NCBI GenBank assembly: GCA_030052745.1 | Contig: JANBVO010000035.1 | Span: 62,001-126,000 of the forward strand | Direction of reading: 5' to 3' | DNA length: 64,000 bases | Source: Pleurostoma richardsiae | Lineage: Eukaryota > Ascomycota > Sordariomycetes > Calosphaeriales > Pleurostomataceae | Shown here: positions 23,651 to 36,162 of the stretch, piece after piece | Layout of the letters: each line of letters opens with the position of its first letter | Position numbering within the stretch: position 1 is the stretch's first letter | Translations under genes and position numbers: made by a program | The notes under the pieces: model-generated | The model's input: only the letters and a program-made list of their open reading frames with translations | The model's database searches: none | What the model was told of the DNA's origin: nothing

Positions 23651-26600
23651 GAGTGTACATGCGGTCCTGATATTCGCGTCGCTCGGGGTCCGAGAACAAG
23701 CTGTAATATCTCACATTTTCAGCATCGCTGGTGGACGCATTGACACGACTCATTGCGCCTTGCTTCCCAGGGTCTACTCTGCGAGATGCAGTAGCAGCGG
23801 CGGTAGTAGGTCTAGTACACAGTATAACATCAACTTGTCATACTGACGGGGGACCTGCGCACCAGGGGTACAGGCACAGTAGCTCTAGTAACTACTTGCC
23901 CCGGTTCCTCCAAAGCCTCCTCGCTTCAAAGACGGGATGGCACTATCAACTTGTCCCTAGCCGCCTTTGAAGAGCGCCTAGCCAACGGTACAAACAACGA
24001 CGGAGGATGTTGGTCAGCGGCCCTAAGGGCTTCCCCTTCTATCCTCGAGTATGTCCCGCATGTGGCGCGCGAGTCCTGCGGTGTAACTACCCTGATTTCC
24101 CATCAGTTCGGAGGATAAAAAAGATGCGATGCTACCACGATCCCGCGGGGTCCAGCAAGCAGAACCAGCAACTCTCTGCCCCTCATTCCAGACTCTGAAT
24201 GTCAGCTTGCCAGTCCGGTAGGTGTAGGAGGGGCTCTGCCAGTACCGCCGAGAACATCAACGCAGCCCTCGTTGTGTGACAACGGTGGACGGTGGATGCC
24301 TTTTCAGGATAGGCTCGCTGCCGCGGGACCCCGGATCGACGTAGGGGACGATTCGATGGGTCTCTCTGGGAGATGGGGACGAAGAGGGTAGGGCTGTCTC
24401 AGATTAAAATGGCCCGGCGCAATGCAGAGACTCGCAAGACCGCAGGAGGATATTGCGATCACCTTGGTGCCGGACCCCTCCCTTATGCCCCTTGCTTCCC
24501 ACCACTTGATAGCTTGCATGTACGGCCACAGCAGCTAAGCCGTCTCGGAAGTCCTCGTTGCTGAATCTGGTCGCTGTGGCTCCACCTCGACCCCTCTTGG
24601 TCGAGTAACTCTGCCAGAAAGGTACGGCCACAGCACAGGCGCTTGCTAGTCGAGGCAAAGAGGAAATAGCAAGCAGAAACATGCTGCCGCTGATAAGTTG
24701 GAATCTTGCAAAGTTTCACCTGATGGAGGTGGCACCCCTCCCTTTGCCACAAGGACCCCTCGATCTGGTCAAGGCACAGCATGCGGCTGGCTGGTGGCGC
24801 ACAGGCCAATGACACAGCATGCCGACATTGAAGAAGGCCGACTCGGGGCTCCGGGCGCAGGACCCGTGGCGTCCCCCCATCATTCCAGTCCGCAGCCTGT
24901 TTGGTGCTTTAGCCTTGCTGGATCAGAATGGAGGCATGCTTGCAGCCTGGCCGAGCGTCGCAGAACGGGAAGGAGAGCAACAGCTGACCTGCAAACACGT
25001 CTCGTGTGCCGCGCAGTGTGCCGCGCCCGCTCTAGAGCTCGTAGTCCGGACAGCGGGAGGTCCCCGAAGGATTCTCTCGCTCGTATGTATCGAGCTACAC
25101 GATGCAGAGGATATCTGATAATACTGGCCACCGTCAAGCGTCGGGCAGTCTGATAGCGTGAGTACTAGACGGCTAACGATGACGGTTTGGGGAGCCGGAA
25201 GGTCGAGCCCCACACACTGCTGTGGCCTCGGCGATTGGTCCGCGAGAGTTGCCGCGTGGCCAATGAGAAGCGGCCCTTTTCCTCTACCTTAGTCATGAAG
25301 CGCCGTTGAAACCATTGGTTCAGATCCGGCTACCCTCTAGTGTAGGTCTTGGCGATAGTAGCGGCTCATCCCTCTCCATACCTACGCTACTACGAGGTAC
25401 CTGGTCGAGGTACCTTCAACCGGATGCAACGAGCGCCGGAACTTGGTTTAGAACCTGGGAAAAAAAGCAAACATGGCACACGCGCGGCGACCTACCTACT
25501 TGCCTAGCTGGCTGCCTACCACCTAGACGCACCGGTACAGAACGGGAGGCAAGATGAAGCAAACTACAGGGAAGGACGCGCACGACTCCAGCCACCGGCT
25601 GAGACTAAAGAACAACGATGTCGACCGGCTAGTATCAGCTGGGTAACGCTTTCGATCTGGTCGCGTATCTTTCCCTCCGGGCAGACACGGGAGATCATGG
25701 GACGAAAGGCTCCAGGACGGCGGCGCACCGACCCGGTCCGCGGGAGACCTTCCTACCCGAATGACACCGTGTGGTGGCAGAGGCTTGTCTGCCTGTTAAG
25801 CATCAGATCTCCCGTCCCGTCGTGAGTGAGGTGGACCTAGATGTACCTCCTTTGCTCCCGTCCGTCCCTCCGCACCTTAGCTACCGCAGGCCAGGTAAGG
25901 TACGTAGATACCTCACCTAGATACCTCAATTCCGCACCTACACACGGCAATACCACCTTCCACCCACCAACATCAGCCCCCCGCCAGTATCATCGCGTTC
26001 ATGTCAATATTACCTCAGGCTAACGTATCTCCCGTACCTGATGCACGTATATCGGGCCTTTCCCAAGCGGGTGCTGTTACAAGGTGAATACGGGGGTTCG
26101 CTGTAAGTCTAACGTGCTTGTGACGACACGCTACAACATAAAGCTGTCGCGACTCCAAGAAGGCTGAGCGAGGCGCTTCTCTCCCCCCTGGGGATGCTGC
26201 ACACCATCATAACATGATCAAGAAAGGTGCAGCAGACAGGAGATGAGAGACAGCATCCCCCTCCTCCTCTCCAGCCAGAGCACCCCTGTCTCATTCACTC
26301 ATCGAGCAAACCTTAATAACCCTGCAGGATCACGGCCGGGGGGCCAACACGGCCGGCCAAGCCACAAGACACAAATGCGATCCCTGGGTGTGGAGAAGAG
26401 GCCCCACCTTCTGCGAATCATCAAATCTCACAAAATGTGTCTCCCCCGGGTGTCTGCTGCGTTCCGATCGTGTCCCAGACAGCTCTGCACCCTCTGCGCT
26501 GTGTTCCCCTGCGTTGAGCACGCTCGGCCCCCACGTGAGTGCAGGTGGGGGTTGCCATCGAGTCCAGGCCGGTTGCGCTTGCTCCCTGAACAGCTGCTGC

Positions 26601-27809
26601 TGCTGAGCCAGAGGGAAGATCACATCCGTTCAGGCTTTAGTTTCCCGGATGTTTCGGTTCAGATCGTTGATCGCGCGCTGTCTGGGGGATTGGCACTAGC
26701 TGCTCATCACAACGTGGGCCCCGTACCTTGCTCACCTGGGCGTCCGCATCGCATCACGTATGTACGGGACACGTACCTGATCGTCCTCGTTTCTTGGGCT
26801 ACGATCTCCCGAGCGCTCGTCAACAGCGGCCGTTGAGGGGCAGTCACCCCTCTCGCATGGTGACAACCAACCTCGCACCTCAACAGGCTGCTCCTCCACC
26901 CTAACAAAACACCCCATGGGCCCGAGTCCAAGTGGCTCCTGAGCTCCATCCAATCGCGGGAGTCCAGCTCGGCCGGCTTGCGGGCTGCCGTACCTGCTCC
27001 GTCTGGCTTAGCCGCACAGTACGACGAGCACGCCGCCAGCTTGGGTGTACATGATTGACGGCAAGGATGGCCTGTCCAAGCGGATCGGTAGTCTTGGGGC
27101 GTTACATTGACGTTGAGCAAGCCAAAATGGCGCCCGATGTCCCGCGGCGAACGGACCTGTAGATGGCCTCTGGGACGGTCCACTTCCTAAGCTCCCGGTC
27201 GAGCGCCGTCACCCTCGTCCTGAGAAAGCTTCCTCCCTTGCTGACAGTGGCCTCCTCTACGCCGGTTAGGCACCGCTAGTTTCTCTTGGTGCGTCGCTGG
27301 CTGCGCCATCCCCTTTCCGCGGCAGCAAAGGATGCTGAATCGTGGAAGGGCCCATGGACAAAAGTTACAATCCCATGCACCAACTTGGAGTCCAAATCCC
27401 GGACGTAGCTCCAAATCCCGATCCAACCTTGGGAGGAGACCAAGACCACCCTCCCTCCTACACAGAGCGGATACGGTTCCAGGATCAGCCAACCCTAAGA
27501 CCAGACGGTACATCTGCCAGTCGAAATGGGCCGAAAAGAGGACCGGCCCTGAAGCCACACTTGCAGATCGACCTGCTAGTACGCCAGGCTTGAGGATCTG
27601 TCTCGATAGCTATACCCCCCGATCGTCGTCACTGTGTCTCTTCCCCGGAGCAAAGGTTATAATAAGCAACCCCCGGGAACCCTTGGTCTGGTCTCTCGAT
27701 CAGATCCCACAGCCGCATGAACCATCCTAGGACGCCCTTCATTCCTCATCAATAGGCTTGTTCTTCATTGTTGAAGTCTGTCTCTCTTTTGCGGTCCCTA
27801 TCCACCACA
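23651..27809. other. Gene-poor intergenic DNA
   Basis: About 4.2 kb without a credible gene. Short AGGTAC/TACCT-type motifs cluster at 25380-25420 and 25480-25530. An 11-base direct repeat TAGATACCTCA occurs at 25905-25915 and 25918-25928. The end of the stretch should include the promoter of the next gene. No tRNA-like cloverleaf or transposon gene was seen. Confidence 0.45.
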
Positions 27810-29111
27810 ATGATCCGTCCCAGTAACGGCTGCCCCTCTGGCACAGGAGGCGACGCGGCTCTGACCATGCCTCTCCTCCCTGGCCTGAACCTCATCACTT
27901 CCTCCGACTCGGCCCTTGCTCAACAGCACAAGCGGCCGACTCAGGAATGTGCCGAAATCCTCGCGAGCTTGTCCATCAGAGTGGACGGCTCAAAGGCGGC
28001 CGAGACAGCACTCCCTGGTAAGCATCTCTGAGGCCATCACGTCCCATGCCTTTGCTCACAACATTTCCAGGCGGCAGCGCAGATGGTCCTTCAGAGATGC
28101 GGCGAGGGTCGCTGCCCAGTATCTCTGAGATGGATGCCACGATCGCCTCTTGGAGGGCTTCCGATGTGCACCAGCCGCAGCGAAGAGGAAGTCACGAGTC
28201 TGACGCTTCCTGGCTGAGCACTCCCGCCTTGTCGCCCGGCGCGTCAAGCGACCACCCGACTCCTCCAGAGACTCCTCGGACACCCCCGAGTGCTCACTCT
28301 TCCTTTACCTTCCCCAGCCCTAGATATCAAGAACCCGACTTCTTCCCCTTCCACATCCAACGCCGTTCCTCATCCGCGGCAGACTACCATCAAGAGCAAG
28401 AGTTCCTTGGCCACCTCAACGAGAAAACGTTCGACAACTGCGGAAGCAGGCAGATCGTGTCGCCCCGGCCCCTGCGACCTGCGGGAAGTGATATGCTTCC
28501 CGCTGTCACTCAGCATGTGAGACGCAGGCGGCGCCAGACGAAGGCCCTCGGCAAGCCGCACTTCAACAAGAAATACGACGCGATATCTACCGACCTGATC
28601 CTGTATCTTGCTGTAGACATGGAACTGCCCTGGGAATCTATCAAGGGCATCTACCGCAACATATACAAGGAGCTGACGGGAGTGGAGGATACAGTAGAGA
28701 AGAGCCGTGAGACACAGGGGCTCCAGGGCGTCTTCTATCGTCTGAACAACTTCGTCCCAGCCGTGGACGCCGACGGGCGCCTCAAGTTCAAGAACGGCAA
28801 AGAATACACTGTTTCTCTGAAGCAGCGTGAGCAGCTCAACTCCAAGCTGGGGCTCATTGATCGATACCCAGAAAGGGTGTATCACATGCGGCACAAGTAC
28901 ACCTATATCCAGCCCGCCGACATGGCCAGGGCTGCGGCGTTGAGTAAGTCCAAGCGCATCTATTGCTGTCATCTGCGACATATGTACTAACGGTATGCTC
29001 ACAGCTGAGATGCGAGACGCTCAGCGGATAGCCAACGGTCTTCCAGTCTGGAAACCCAACAATGAGAAGGAGCGAGTGCTGCACACCTACAGAACCCACA
29101 AGTCGCATTAA
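27810..29111 (+). CDS. Conserved fungal protein of unknown function
   Basis: Exons 27810..28017, 28071..28943 and 29005..29111 give 395 residues in one frame. The introns are 53 and 61 bases with GTAAGC and GTAAGT donors; the second has a perfect TACTAAC branch site. The N-terminal half is Ser/Pro-rich with repeated TPPETPRTPPS-like segments and looks disordered. From about residue 190 there is a compact basic region: RRRRRQTKALGKPHFNKKY, then LYLAVDMELPWESIKGIYR, then a block starting at GVFYRLNNFVP and a tail rich in Lys and Arg. This has the look of a DNA- or protein-binding fold, possibly Myb/SANT-like helices, but I do not recognise the family and assign no function. The intact frame and clean splice sites make it a real gene. 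Confidence 0.85.
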
Positions 29112-29898
29112 TGAACACGGCAAACGACACTGATGACGGAAACTCGCCCATGAAAAAGCTTATCCTTCTTTTCCCACTTTCATCTTACTTTTCTACTATT
29201 CTTCCACTTTCTATATCCCATATTTTCTGTTTCCCCAGCTTACCTGCCGGTTGATACATACCCTTCGGAGGAGGGCCACTGAGCCCAGTATATTTACGCG
29301 GTCATGTACGATGTTGCTGTCCCTTTGTATGAAGTGTACGACTATATGTTGCGCGGGAACTTGCCCGCCTCTCTCATGCTGGCGACTGGATGGATGACGA
29401 CAAGAGAAGGAAGGAGACATGGATGGGACATGACCGGGTCTGGGAGAGGCTGTATGCGGACGTCTACGCGCTGGGACGGCCTGACAATTAGCGATTGCTT
29501 TACTTTCCTGTTCCTTCTTTTTCTCGGGATTCTCTTCGCTACCCGTGGCCTCTCCTAGGTGAAGATTATTCTAGCACAGAGACCGGCCACGGGTCTAAAT
29601 TTTTGGGACGGGATCGATGCATTTCGTTCGTGTATCCTGTAGATTCTGGCGACCGAGAAGGCGGCGAAAAGGCGCACAGGAGATACCAATACTAGTTGGT
29701 CTGATAGATAGGGGCGTTGTTACGAAAGTTTTTTTCTGTCTAGATCCCTCGCTAGCTAGCAAAGCAAGGGATGTTTGTGGCAGGTAATAGTATCAACACA
29801 AAATAAAATTACAGTTCCTCTTAGCTTTGTTTCCTGCCGTGGAGATTTTGACGTGACGACTTTTGTGAGTTTAAGGGGGTAGCGAGCGCCACAGAGTC
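29112..29898. other. Intergenic between convergent genes
   Basis: The genes on both sides end here, so the stretch should hold two 3' untranslated regions. It is AT-richer than its surroundings, with an AAATAAAAT stretch near 29800. No gene is seen. Confidence 0.6.
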
Positions 29899-31520
29899 TC
29901 AGAGACCGGCAGGCCGCCGCGGCGTGTCTCTCCTAATGTACGCCGCGAACCGGCCGAGCCCGTCCTTGTCCTCGTCGGCGCTGTAGTGGTCGTCCTCCTC
30001 GTCGTACTCCTCCATGTCCGAGGCGTTGCCCGTGCGGAAGTGGTAGGGGGCGCGGTCGAACTCGTCGTCCGAGTCGACCTCGTCGTCGGGGTAGTCTGCC
30101 GTATAGTGGTTCTCGGCTGTAGTAAGAAACATAAGTCAGCAAAGGAGCAGTCCAGGAGCGTTTGCCGGGGCTTGTGATGTGAGAGTAGAGGGGGGGCGTA
30201 GTCAGCCTACCGTTCTCGTCCTCGTCGTCCTCGTCCTGCTCCTCGTCGCTGTCCTGCTCCTGGCCGTAGAAGAACTCTTGGTCCGGCTCCGTGTCGAAAA
30301 CAAGCAGGCCGATATTGTCGGGCGACACCGTGGCTCCCAGAGCCGTGGCGGGGACCCGTACGTACGTCTCGACAACGTAGTCGTCATCGTCGTCGTCGTC
30401 GTAGTCACTTCCGCCGCCATCCTTCATATTGACGTCTAGCTGGTCCTTGTGCTTCTTCTCCTCCGCGGCGGCGACGTCCGGGTGGCGCTCTGCAAACCGC
30501 TTAGCAGGCGCCTTAGGCCTGAACTTGAGTTGCTGCGGAGACGCCGAGACCGCAGGTGCTGCGGCGGGCTGCGGCTGCTGTTGCTGCAGAGGCCGCTTCG
30601 GCTCGTACCGCTTGGCCTGCTCCTCGATCCATGACACGTTGGAGCTGAGCTGCTGCATTGTGTACTCGTTCATTTCCCGCGCCAGCTGCTCCATGTCCAC
30701 GTCCCACCGGTTGCGCATCGACGGCGGGAGGGTGCGCTTCGGCCTATCGTCGCCAGCCCTCCGCGCCGTCCTGCTCCCCGCCCCGGGCCGCTTCAGGCGC
30801 CGGGGCTGGTCGACATCCATCGCCCCACTGGCGGCGGCCTCGGTGTCCAACATGGTCGTGTCCTGGGTGTGTTTTGGTACTTGGTCCTTCTCCTTTCCTT
30901 CGAGAAGCTCCCGCTCGGCCGCCTCCTCCACTTTCTTCTTCCGGGTCCGCTCAATAAATACGGCGGGCGAGGAGTACCGGGGCCGCCGCTTGCCGATGCC
31001 CTTGGGCGCTACGTGGCTGGGGGTCATGGCGTTGCGCGACATGTGGAAGCGTCGAGGCTCGGAGGCTTTGGGGTTGTGGTGCTTCGTGGCGGCCGTGGGC
31101 GTGGCACCGCTGGCAGCGACAGCTGGCGCGGCATCGTCAGAGGTCTGCACTGAGTTGAGTGCCGACCCGACCACCTCTTCCCCCGTGCCCTGGGCGGCGG
31201 CGGCATTCTTGATGCGGTGGATGGGGCTTCGCTCATCTCCCGGCTTCGAGGTATGGATGACCGGTTTGAGGCGGCGCGGTGTGTGACTTTCGGCGTCGTC
31301 ATCGAGGTCAGCGGTCGCGGCGTCTCTCCGCTGGTAGATGAAGTTCTCGCTGCGGCGTCGCTTGTTGACTCCCTCGATTCCTGGAAGTGTGCTGGTTAGT
31401 GCGAGCTCTGTGGTTGAGAACAGAGGTGGTGATTCAGAAGCTTCACTTACGAAGAAAAGGAACAGCTCCCTCTTCGTTTCTCTTGCGCTTCACCTGGATG
31501 ACCTGAGGGGGAGCCGTCAT
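29899..31520 (-). CDS. IWR1: Iwr1 family protein, RNA polymerase II nuclear import
   Basis: Exons complement(31451..31520), complement(30211..31380) and complement(29899..30116) give 485 residues in one frame. The first exon starts MTAPPQVIQVKRKRNEEGAV, and the join continues as RIEGVNKRRRSENFIYQRR, the usual N-terminus of fungal Iwr1 with its basic nuclear-localisation-like segment. The middle is long, basic and Gln/Ala-rich. The C-terminal Iwr1 signature is acidic: VVETYVRVP, then LVFDTEPDQEFFYG, poly-Asp/Glu, then DYPDDEVDSDDEFDRAPYHFR. In yeast Iwr1 binds assembled RNA polymerase II and carries it into the nucleus with the importin alpha/beta system. The second intron lies between two acidic blocks, and both introns have CTNAC-type branch sites. 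The gene is divergent from the CBM48 gene about 1.9 kb away. The protein is about 35% longer than yeast Iwr1, mostly in the disordered middle. Confidence 0.92.
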
Positions 31521-33386
31521 CTTGGCTGGCGTGACGAAAGTGGTGCTGCTGTGTGCGGACAAACGGCCGGTATTCCCTGAGTCTGAGAGGAGTGTTGATC
31601 TGAAGTTTGTCGCTTCGTGGCAGCTTTATGCGACAGCTGTGCAGGCGCACCTCGGTAGGTTGCTTGTGCAAATCACGGAGCTGAAATTACGCTCTGGCAG
31701 TTCACGATTGCGCTAGTCGATCTCAGATTTCCCCACAGACGGGAAGCGGGAAGCTCGCCGGAGCGACAACTTTTTGTCGTGATGCGATCTCACCGCCTTG
31801 GGCAGAATTTAGTGCTCTGTTCCCCACAGTGACGTAGCCCATACTACACAGTACGCGTATGGGCGACTCTTTATTGTCAATGTGTGAAGTATCATGCATT
31901 CTACATAAGGCAAAAAGGAATGGATTTGGAATGGTAGCTTGGCAGCTTTGTTTACATGAGACAGTGGGATAAACAAAAGCTCCAATGGAGCTTAAATAGC
32001 TCATCTAACGTGCGCGTCAGCCACGGTGTGGGAGTCTGATCGAGTGCGTAGTGTGGCGTGAGCTGTCTGAACTGGCCGTATGTACTGATACACACAGTAT
32101 TTCCTGGCTTCGAAGTTTCCAGGGTGCGGTCAAACGGGCCTTTGTTCGCATCCTCAGACAGGATCGGCGCTGAAGAATCAGGGTGCTACAGTTCCAAGAT
32201 TGTTCTCTTCTTCTTTTCGGGCCTCTATTACACAATACCATAGTACCTAGTCAGTCACCGGCAGGTTGACAGGGCCTTGAAAATGCAAGAGCAAGCTGCA
32301 TACTGCATCAATGTCTCAGGCAGGGAGCATCCATAATAGGAGCGTATCACAACCGGCCAGCACCAAGCGGAAGCAATGCTGAAAGAAAACTTTTGCGACC
32401 CCTCATCTTTTGTAAGACAACTTTCAGAGACTGTATTTACCAGCTCAAGAGTCTCACCAATATCATACCTGTAATTCTCCTGCAGCTGCAGAGATACGTA
32501 ATCCCATTATTGCTCGTGTCGGTGGTGGTGGTGAAGACTGAAGAAGGTCCCCCACAATGCTCGGGTATTCTGCCCGGGCGAGGCGGAGGTACAGGTACAT
32601 GCTGCCTATGATGACGATCAGGACCATCAGGTGAGGGCGATAGGGTGAGAGGAGCTGAGCAGCAGTACCCAGCTTGACAGTGTACTGCGTAGGTGTGTCC
32701 CGCTCTCCGCAATGCGCCTGTACCTCCATACGTGTACATTAGCTCGGATAGGAAGTATCATAGAACTCTCAGCACGGTGAGCAGGGTTTCTTCAACGCTT
32801 CGCCGCCTCACTGTCCCCAACTCTGTTTCTCCTTTTCAGCCACTTTCTCACCTCCCTACCTATCTACCAACTCACCTCTCACGACTCTGCCTCTACCGCA
32901 TCGGTGAGTCTGCCCGGCCTTTTCTCCCTCGCCTTGCTTGTCATTAGGCAGCTCTTCCCTTTCCACTTTCTCCCTTTCGTCCTCCGCCACTCCCATTCCA
33001 AGTGCACGCACGCAAGGTATCACAGCCCCGCAATCCATGGCCTGATGCTGCCGAGCTGTCTGGCACCACCACCAGCCTAACCTGATCAATTGACGAGCTG
33101 TTTTCCAACACTCGCCCTTCAAAACACTGCACAAATCCAACTGGGATATTTTCTGCAAACCAAGCACCGCCCTGTAGAGGCATCAACTGACCCAGGATTT
33201 CAGAGCAAGAGCTCTAGCTTACACCACTCTGCGCCAGATCTTCGTCTTCAGCTTTCAGTTAGCCGAACACTCGACGAGAGACGGCTCGAGGCTCCATTCT
33301 AAGAGGATCAACACCCAGTCTCTCCTCCATCCCAGCAGGGGCTTCTGCTATGCCATTCAACGTCGACTGCCCGTGACACAACCAAA
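31521..33386. promoter_or_regulatory. Divergent intergenic region, IWR1 and CBM48 gene promoters
   Basis: The genes on both sides are transcribed outwards, so about 1.9 kb must carry both promoters and leaders. The last 600 bases before 33387 are pyrimidine-rich (CT-rich runs around 32800-33000), common before fungal transcription starts. No gene is seen inside and no specific factor site is claimed. Confidence 0.5.
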
Positions 33387-35752
33387 ATGGCTGAGTCGAA
33401 AGCGTCCGTGACCATCACGTACCGTAAACCAGGAACGCAGCCACCGCTATTTGTCGCGGGAACCTTCTCCGACCCAGCATGGCAACCTCAGGAGATGGAC
33501 TACACGACCGATGACACCGGCGAGCACACCTTTCAGAAGGCGTTGACTGTCGAGTCCGGTTCCAAAAATCAATACAAGTTTCGGGTCGGCGAGGGAGACT
33601 GGTGGGTCCTCGACGAGGGCGCACCAACCGGTAAGGCTATCCCGCCCACTATAAGACAGTCTCGCTGATAGGGACTAACCTTCATCAGCAACCGATGAGC
33701 TTGGGAACCGAAACAATCTCCTTGTAGCACCTGAACGCATAGGGTGAGTGCATTCTCCGGACCGGTTGGCAACCGCCACAGACTCACAAATAGCTTAGGA
33801 GTTATGCCGACGTTGTCGCCTCCGAGGACCGCAAGACGGAGCAGCCGGACACGTCAGAGGCCACGGCAGAGTCTGCGAATGCCGACATCAAGGTCGCGGG
33901 ACCGCAACCACGAACAGTTCTTGACAAATTCAAAGAGACTGCCGCTCGTTCAGGGGCGAGCACACCAGACTTTGTTAGGACGGCAGCCGAAGTCGCAGAC
34001 TCAGCAGCTTTACTTGACAAGGAGGAATCAGAACCCGAAATTCCGGACAAAGAGGCTGGTGAGATTGGGTTCCGGCGACTGTCGTCGACACCCATATCTC
34101 AAGTCGCGGAGACGGCCGCTGAGGTTGCCGACACTGCGCAAACCTTAGATTGGGAACAGGTATGCCCACAATCTGAAGCCCGCACTTGCGTTGGCGACAA
34201 GCAGTTAATAATATGGCAGCCGGAGATTCGTCTCACTGTGGCCCCCAATGCTTATCAGAGTTTGGCGGATGCTGTCAAAGACGACGTTAGAGACGACAGC
34301 TTAGACCTTCCTGCCACAACCGCTACTGGGGTGCCCCTGTTTGCCCACGAATGTATTGGACTGTATGAAGATGACGAAATTCCCGCTGAGCTACCGGGTG
34401 AGGTTACCGGCGAGAATGGCATCGACGACGGTGACGAGGACCAATATAGCACCTCCTCTGAAGATGACGACGTCGATATGAATGATCCAACGCTCGAGAG
34501 ATTCCCGTCCAATCGAGATGAGATAATGGACACTGTGCGAAAGATGGAGACTGGTCTCAATGAAGATACCACTTCATTTGAGGGTGTTCCTGTGTCCCCG
34601 GTGGTCGGGCCAAGGAGCAACAGCATCAGTGGCATCACCGACTTTGCCTTCGAAGCTAGCCTGTCGCCGCCGACTAGTCCCACGCTCTCCCGCCAACGTC
34701 TAGACGTCCCGAAGAGACCGCCCTCAGGCGTTTCACCCTCCGATCGATCTTCCTCCATTCTGTCGCTGGACGCAATTGTCGAGGACGAGGAGAGAGACGC
34801 AGACAAGCCCACGTCCAAGGATATTGCCCCTGTTGTTGAGCAAGCAACTACAGCAGAAGAGGCGATACAGGTGGCTAAAGAGGCGGAGGGCGAGGTTGCC
34901 TTGGCTCCAGAGAAACTGACCGTGGCGGATATTGCTCCTATCGCTGAGCAGACTGCTACAGCAGAAGACATCATAACTGTCGCGAAGAAGGTCGAGGGAG
35001 GAGCTCCTCTGCCTGTACCAACACCTGTATCAACGACTGCAACACCCGTGGTCCTCGCACCTAGTCCATCACTTACACCTGCGACTGCTGCGAAGACTCC
35101 AGCGAGCGATGAAGACGAGGCAGTCGTCGTGAAGGACGATGAACCTAAGGAGACAAGCCCATCCGAGCAGGAGCGCTCTGGCTCATTGACTCCTGAGCGA
35201 ACTGCATCACCAAGACCTCCGGAGCCTGGAGCCACAGAAGAGCCAGCTCCCAACGCTGCACCTCCCGTTCCCGTGGTCGACACCGAGACCGCCGCCACTG
35301 TTCCCGGCGATGTTCAAGCTCATAGCCCCGAGATCGTGGTGCATGGAGCGGACGATCACGGTAGGAGCAGCCCAGCAACGCCAGGTACTCTGAATGGAGG
35401 CGATGACGGAGATGGACCGGCAAACACGTCAACACAGCTGAAGAAGCGCGCCGCACAAGGTCCCTCGGAGCGTGCTGGAACCCCTGCTTCAGTCTCGGGA
35501 GTCGGGCGCGAGGCCGCCAAGACCGGTAATTGGTTCAAGGCATTCTTCAGGCTGATATTTGTCGACTGGATTGGAGGTTTCATGGGCAAGCTATTTGGCA
35601 CAAGACGAAAGGCGTAAGGCACACCGCATACCTCCCGAGCTGACTTGCCGCGCGGTGATTGACTCAAGTTCAGACTGTTGACGACCGGGACCGCTGTTGC
35701 CGTTGTTGGAGTAGGAATCGCCTGGTGGAAGGGTTTTGGCAAGGGTAATTGA
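33387..35752 (+). CDS. AMPK-type glycogen-binding (CBM48) protein with C-terminal membrane anchor
   Basis: Exons 33387..33630, 33689..33743, 33799..34159, 34220..35613 and 35674..35752 give 710 residues. Residues 3 to about 100 form an AMPK1-type carbohydrate-binding domain: VTITYRKPGTQPPLFVAGTF, then YKFRVGEGDWWVLDE and NNLLVAPE. The long middle is acidic, Ala/Pro/Thr-rich and contains near-repeats such as AEVADSAAL / AEVADTAQT and VADIAPIAEQTATAED-like units. The last exon adds a hydrophobic helix (TTGTAVAVVGVGIAWWKGF) five residues from the end, preceded by basic GKLFGTRRKA, which suggests a tail-anchored membrane protein. Yeast Crp1 and Mdg1 share the N-terminal domain type. The 60-base segment 34160-34219 has GTATGC...CAG ends but also stays open in frame, so retaining it would give 730 residues. 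Binding of glycogen or starch-like glucan, or a scaffold role, is inferred. Confidence 0.87.
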
Positions 35753-36162
35753 ACGTAGGGCGTGCTTTTCTTCGAGACTCATACTGCCACTTTGTTGTTC
35801 GGCCGGTTATGGAAAGGAAAAGTCTCCTGCAGAGCATGGGACCATGATGAAGGCAAAGTAATGTGGCACCTTCGAGAAGTCATTGTACAATATTGGACAG
35901 GCCAGGACTATGAGGTCTTGATATTTACCAGCAGACCGACAACTTTGATGGGCGTGATAGGTGAACTGGGAGTGCCGGTCTTATTGTTTATCTTATCGAG
36001 TGTCCGATAACGTGGATAAGGATCACGTGTCGAGAAATTGTAGAGCTGTTTTTTTTTATGGCAATGCGCTGAAGGCAAACCTAATAGCAGTGTTGCAGGC
36101 TTCGAATATTTAGTATATTCCTCCGCTTGACGAGGCTCTCGACAGTATCCAAGGAATATACC
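35753..36162. promoter_or_regulatory. Short intergenic region before MRH4
   Basis: About 410 bases between two + strand genes, so it should contain the terminator of the first and the promoter of the second. It is AT-rich near 36040-36120 and includes a run of T. No gene is seen. Confidence 0.5.

Noticed and set aside
30429-31286. 285-codon open frame on the + strand
   Set aside because: Antisense to IWR1, Cys/Ser/Arg-rich with no motif; it arises from the GC-rich codons of the real gene.
34255-35298. 347-codon open frame on the minus strand
   Set aside because: It is the exact shadow of the CBM48 gene; its Ser/Ala/Gly/Val-rich translation comes from the acidic low-complexity coding strand.
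1710-35752. Idea that the PAS kinase and the glycogen-binding CBM48 gene form a functional cluster
   Set aside because: Both touch glycogen biology in other organisms, but they are about 28 kb apart with unrelated genes between, so shared location is no evidence.
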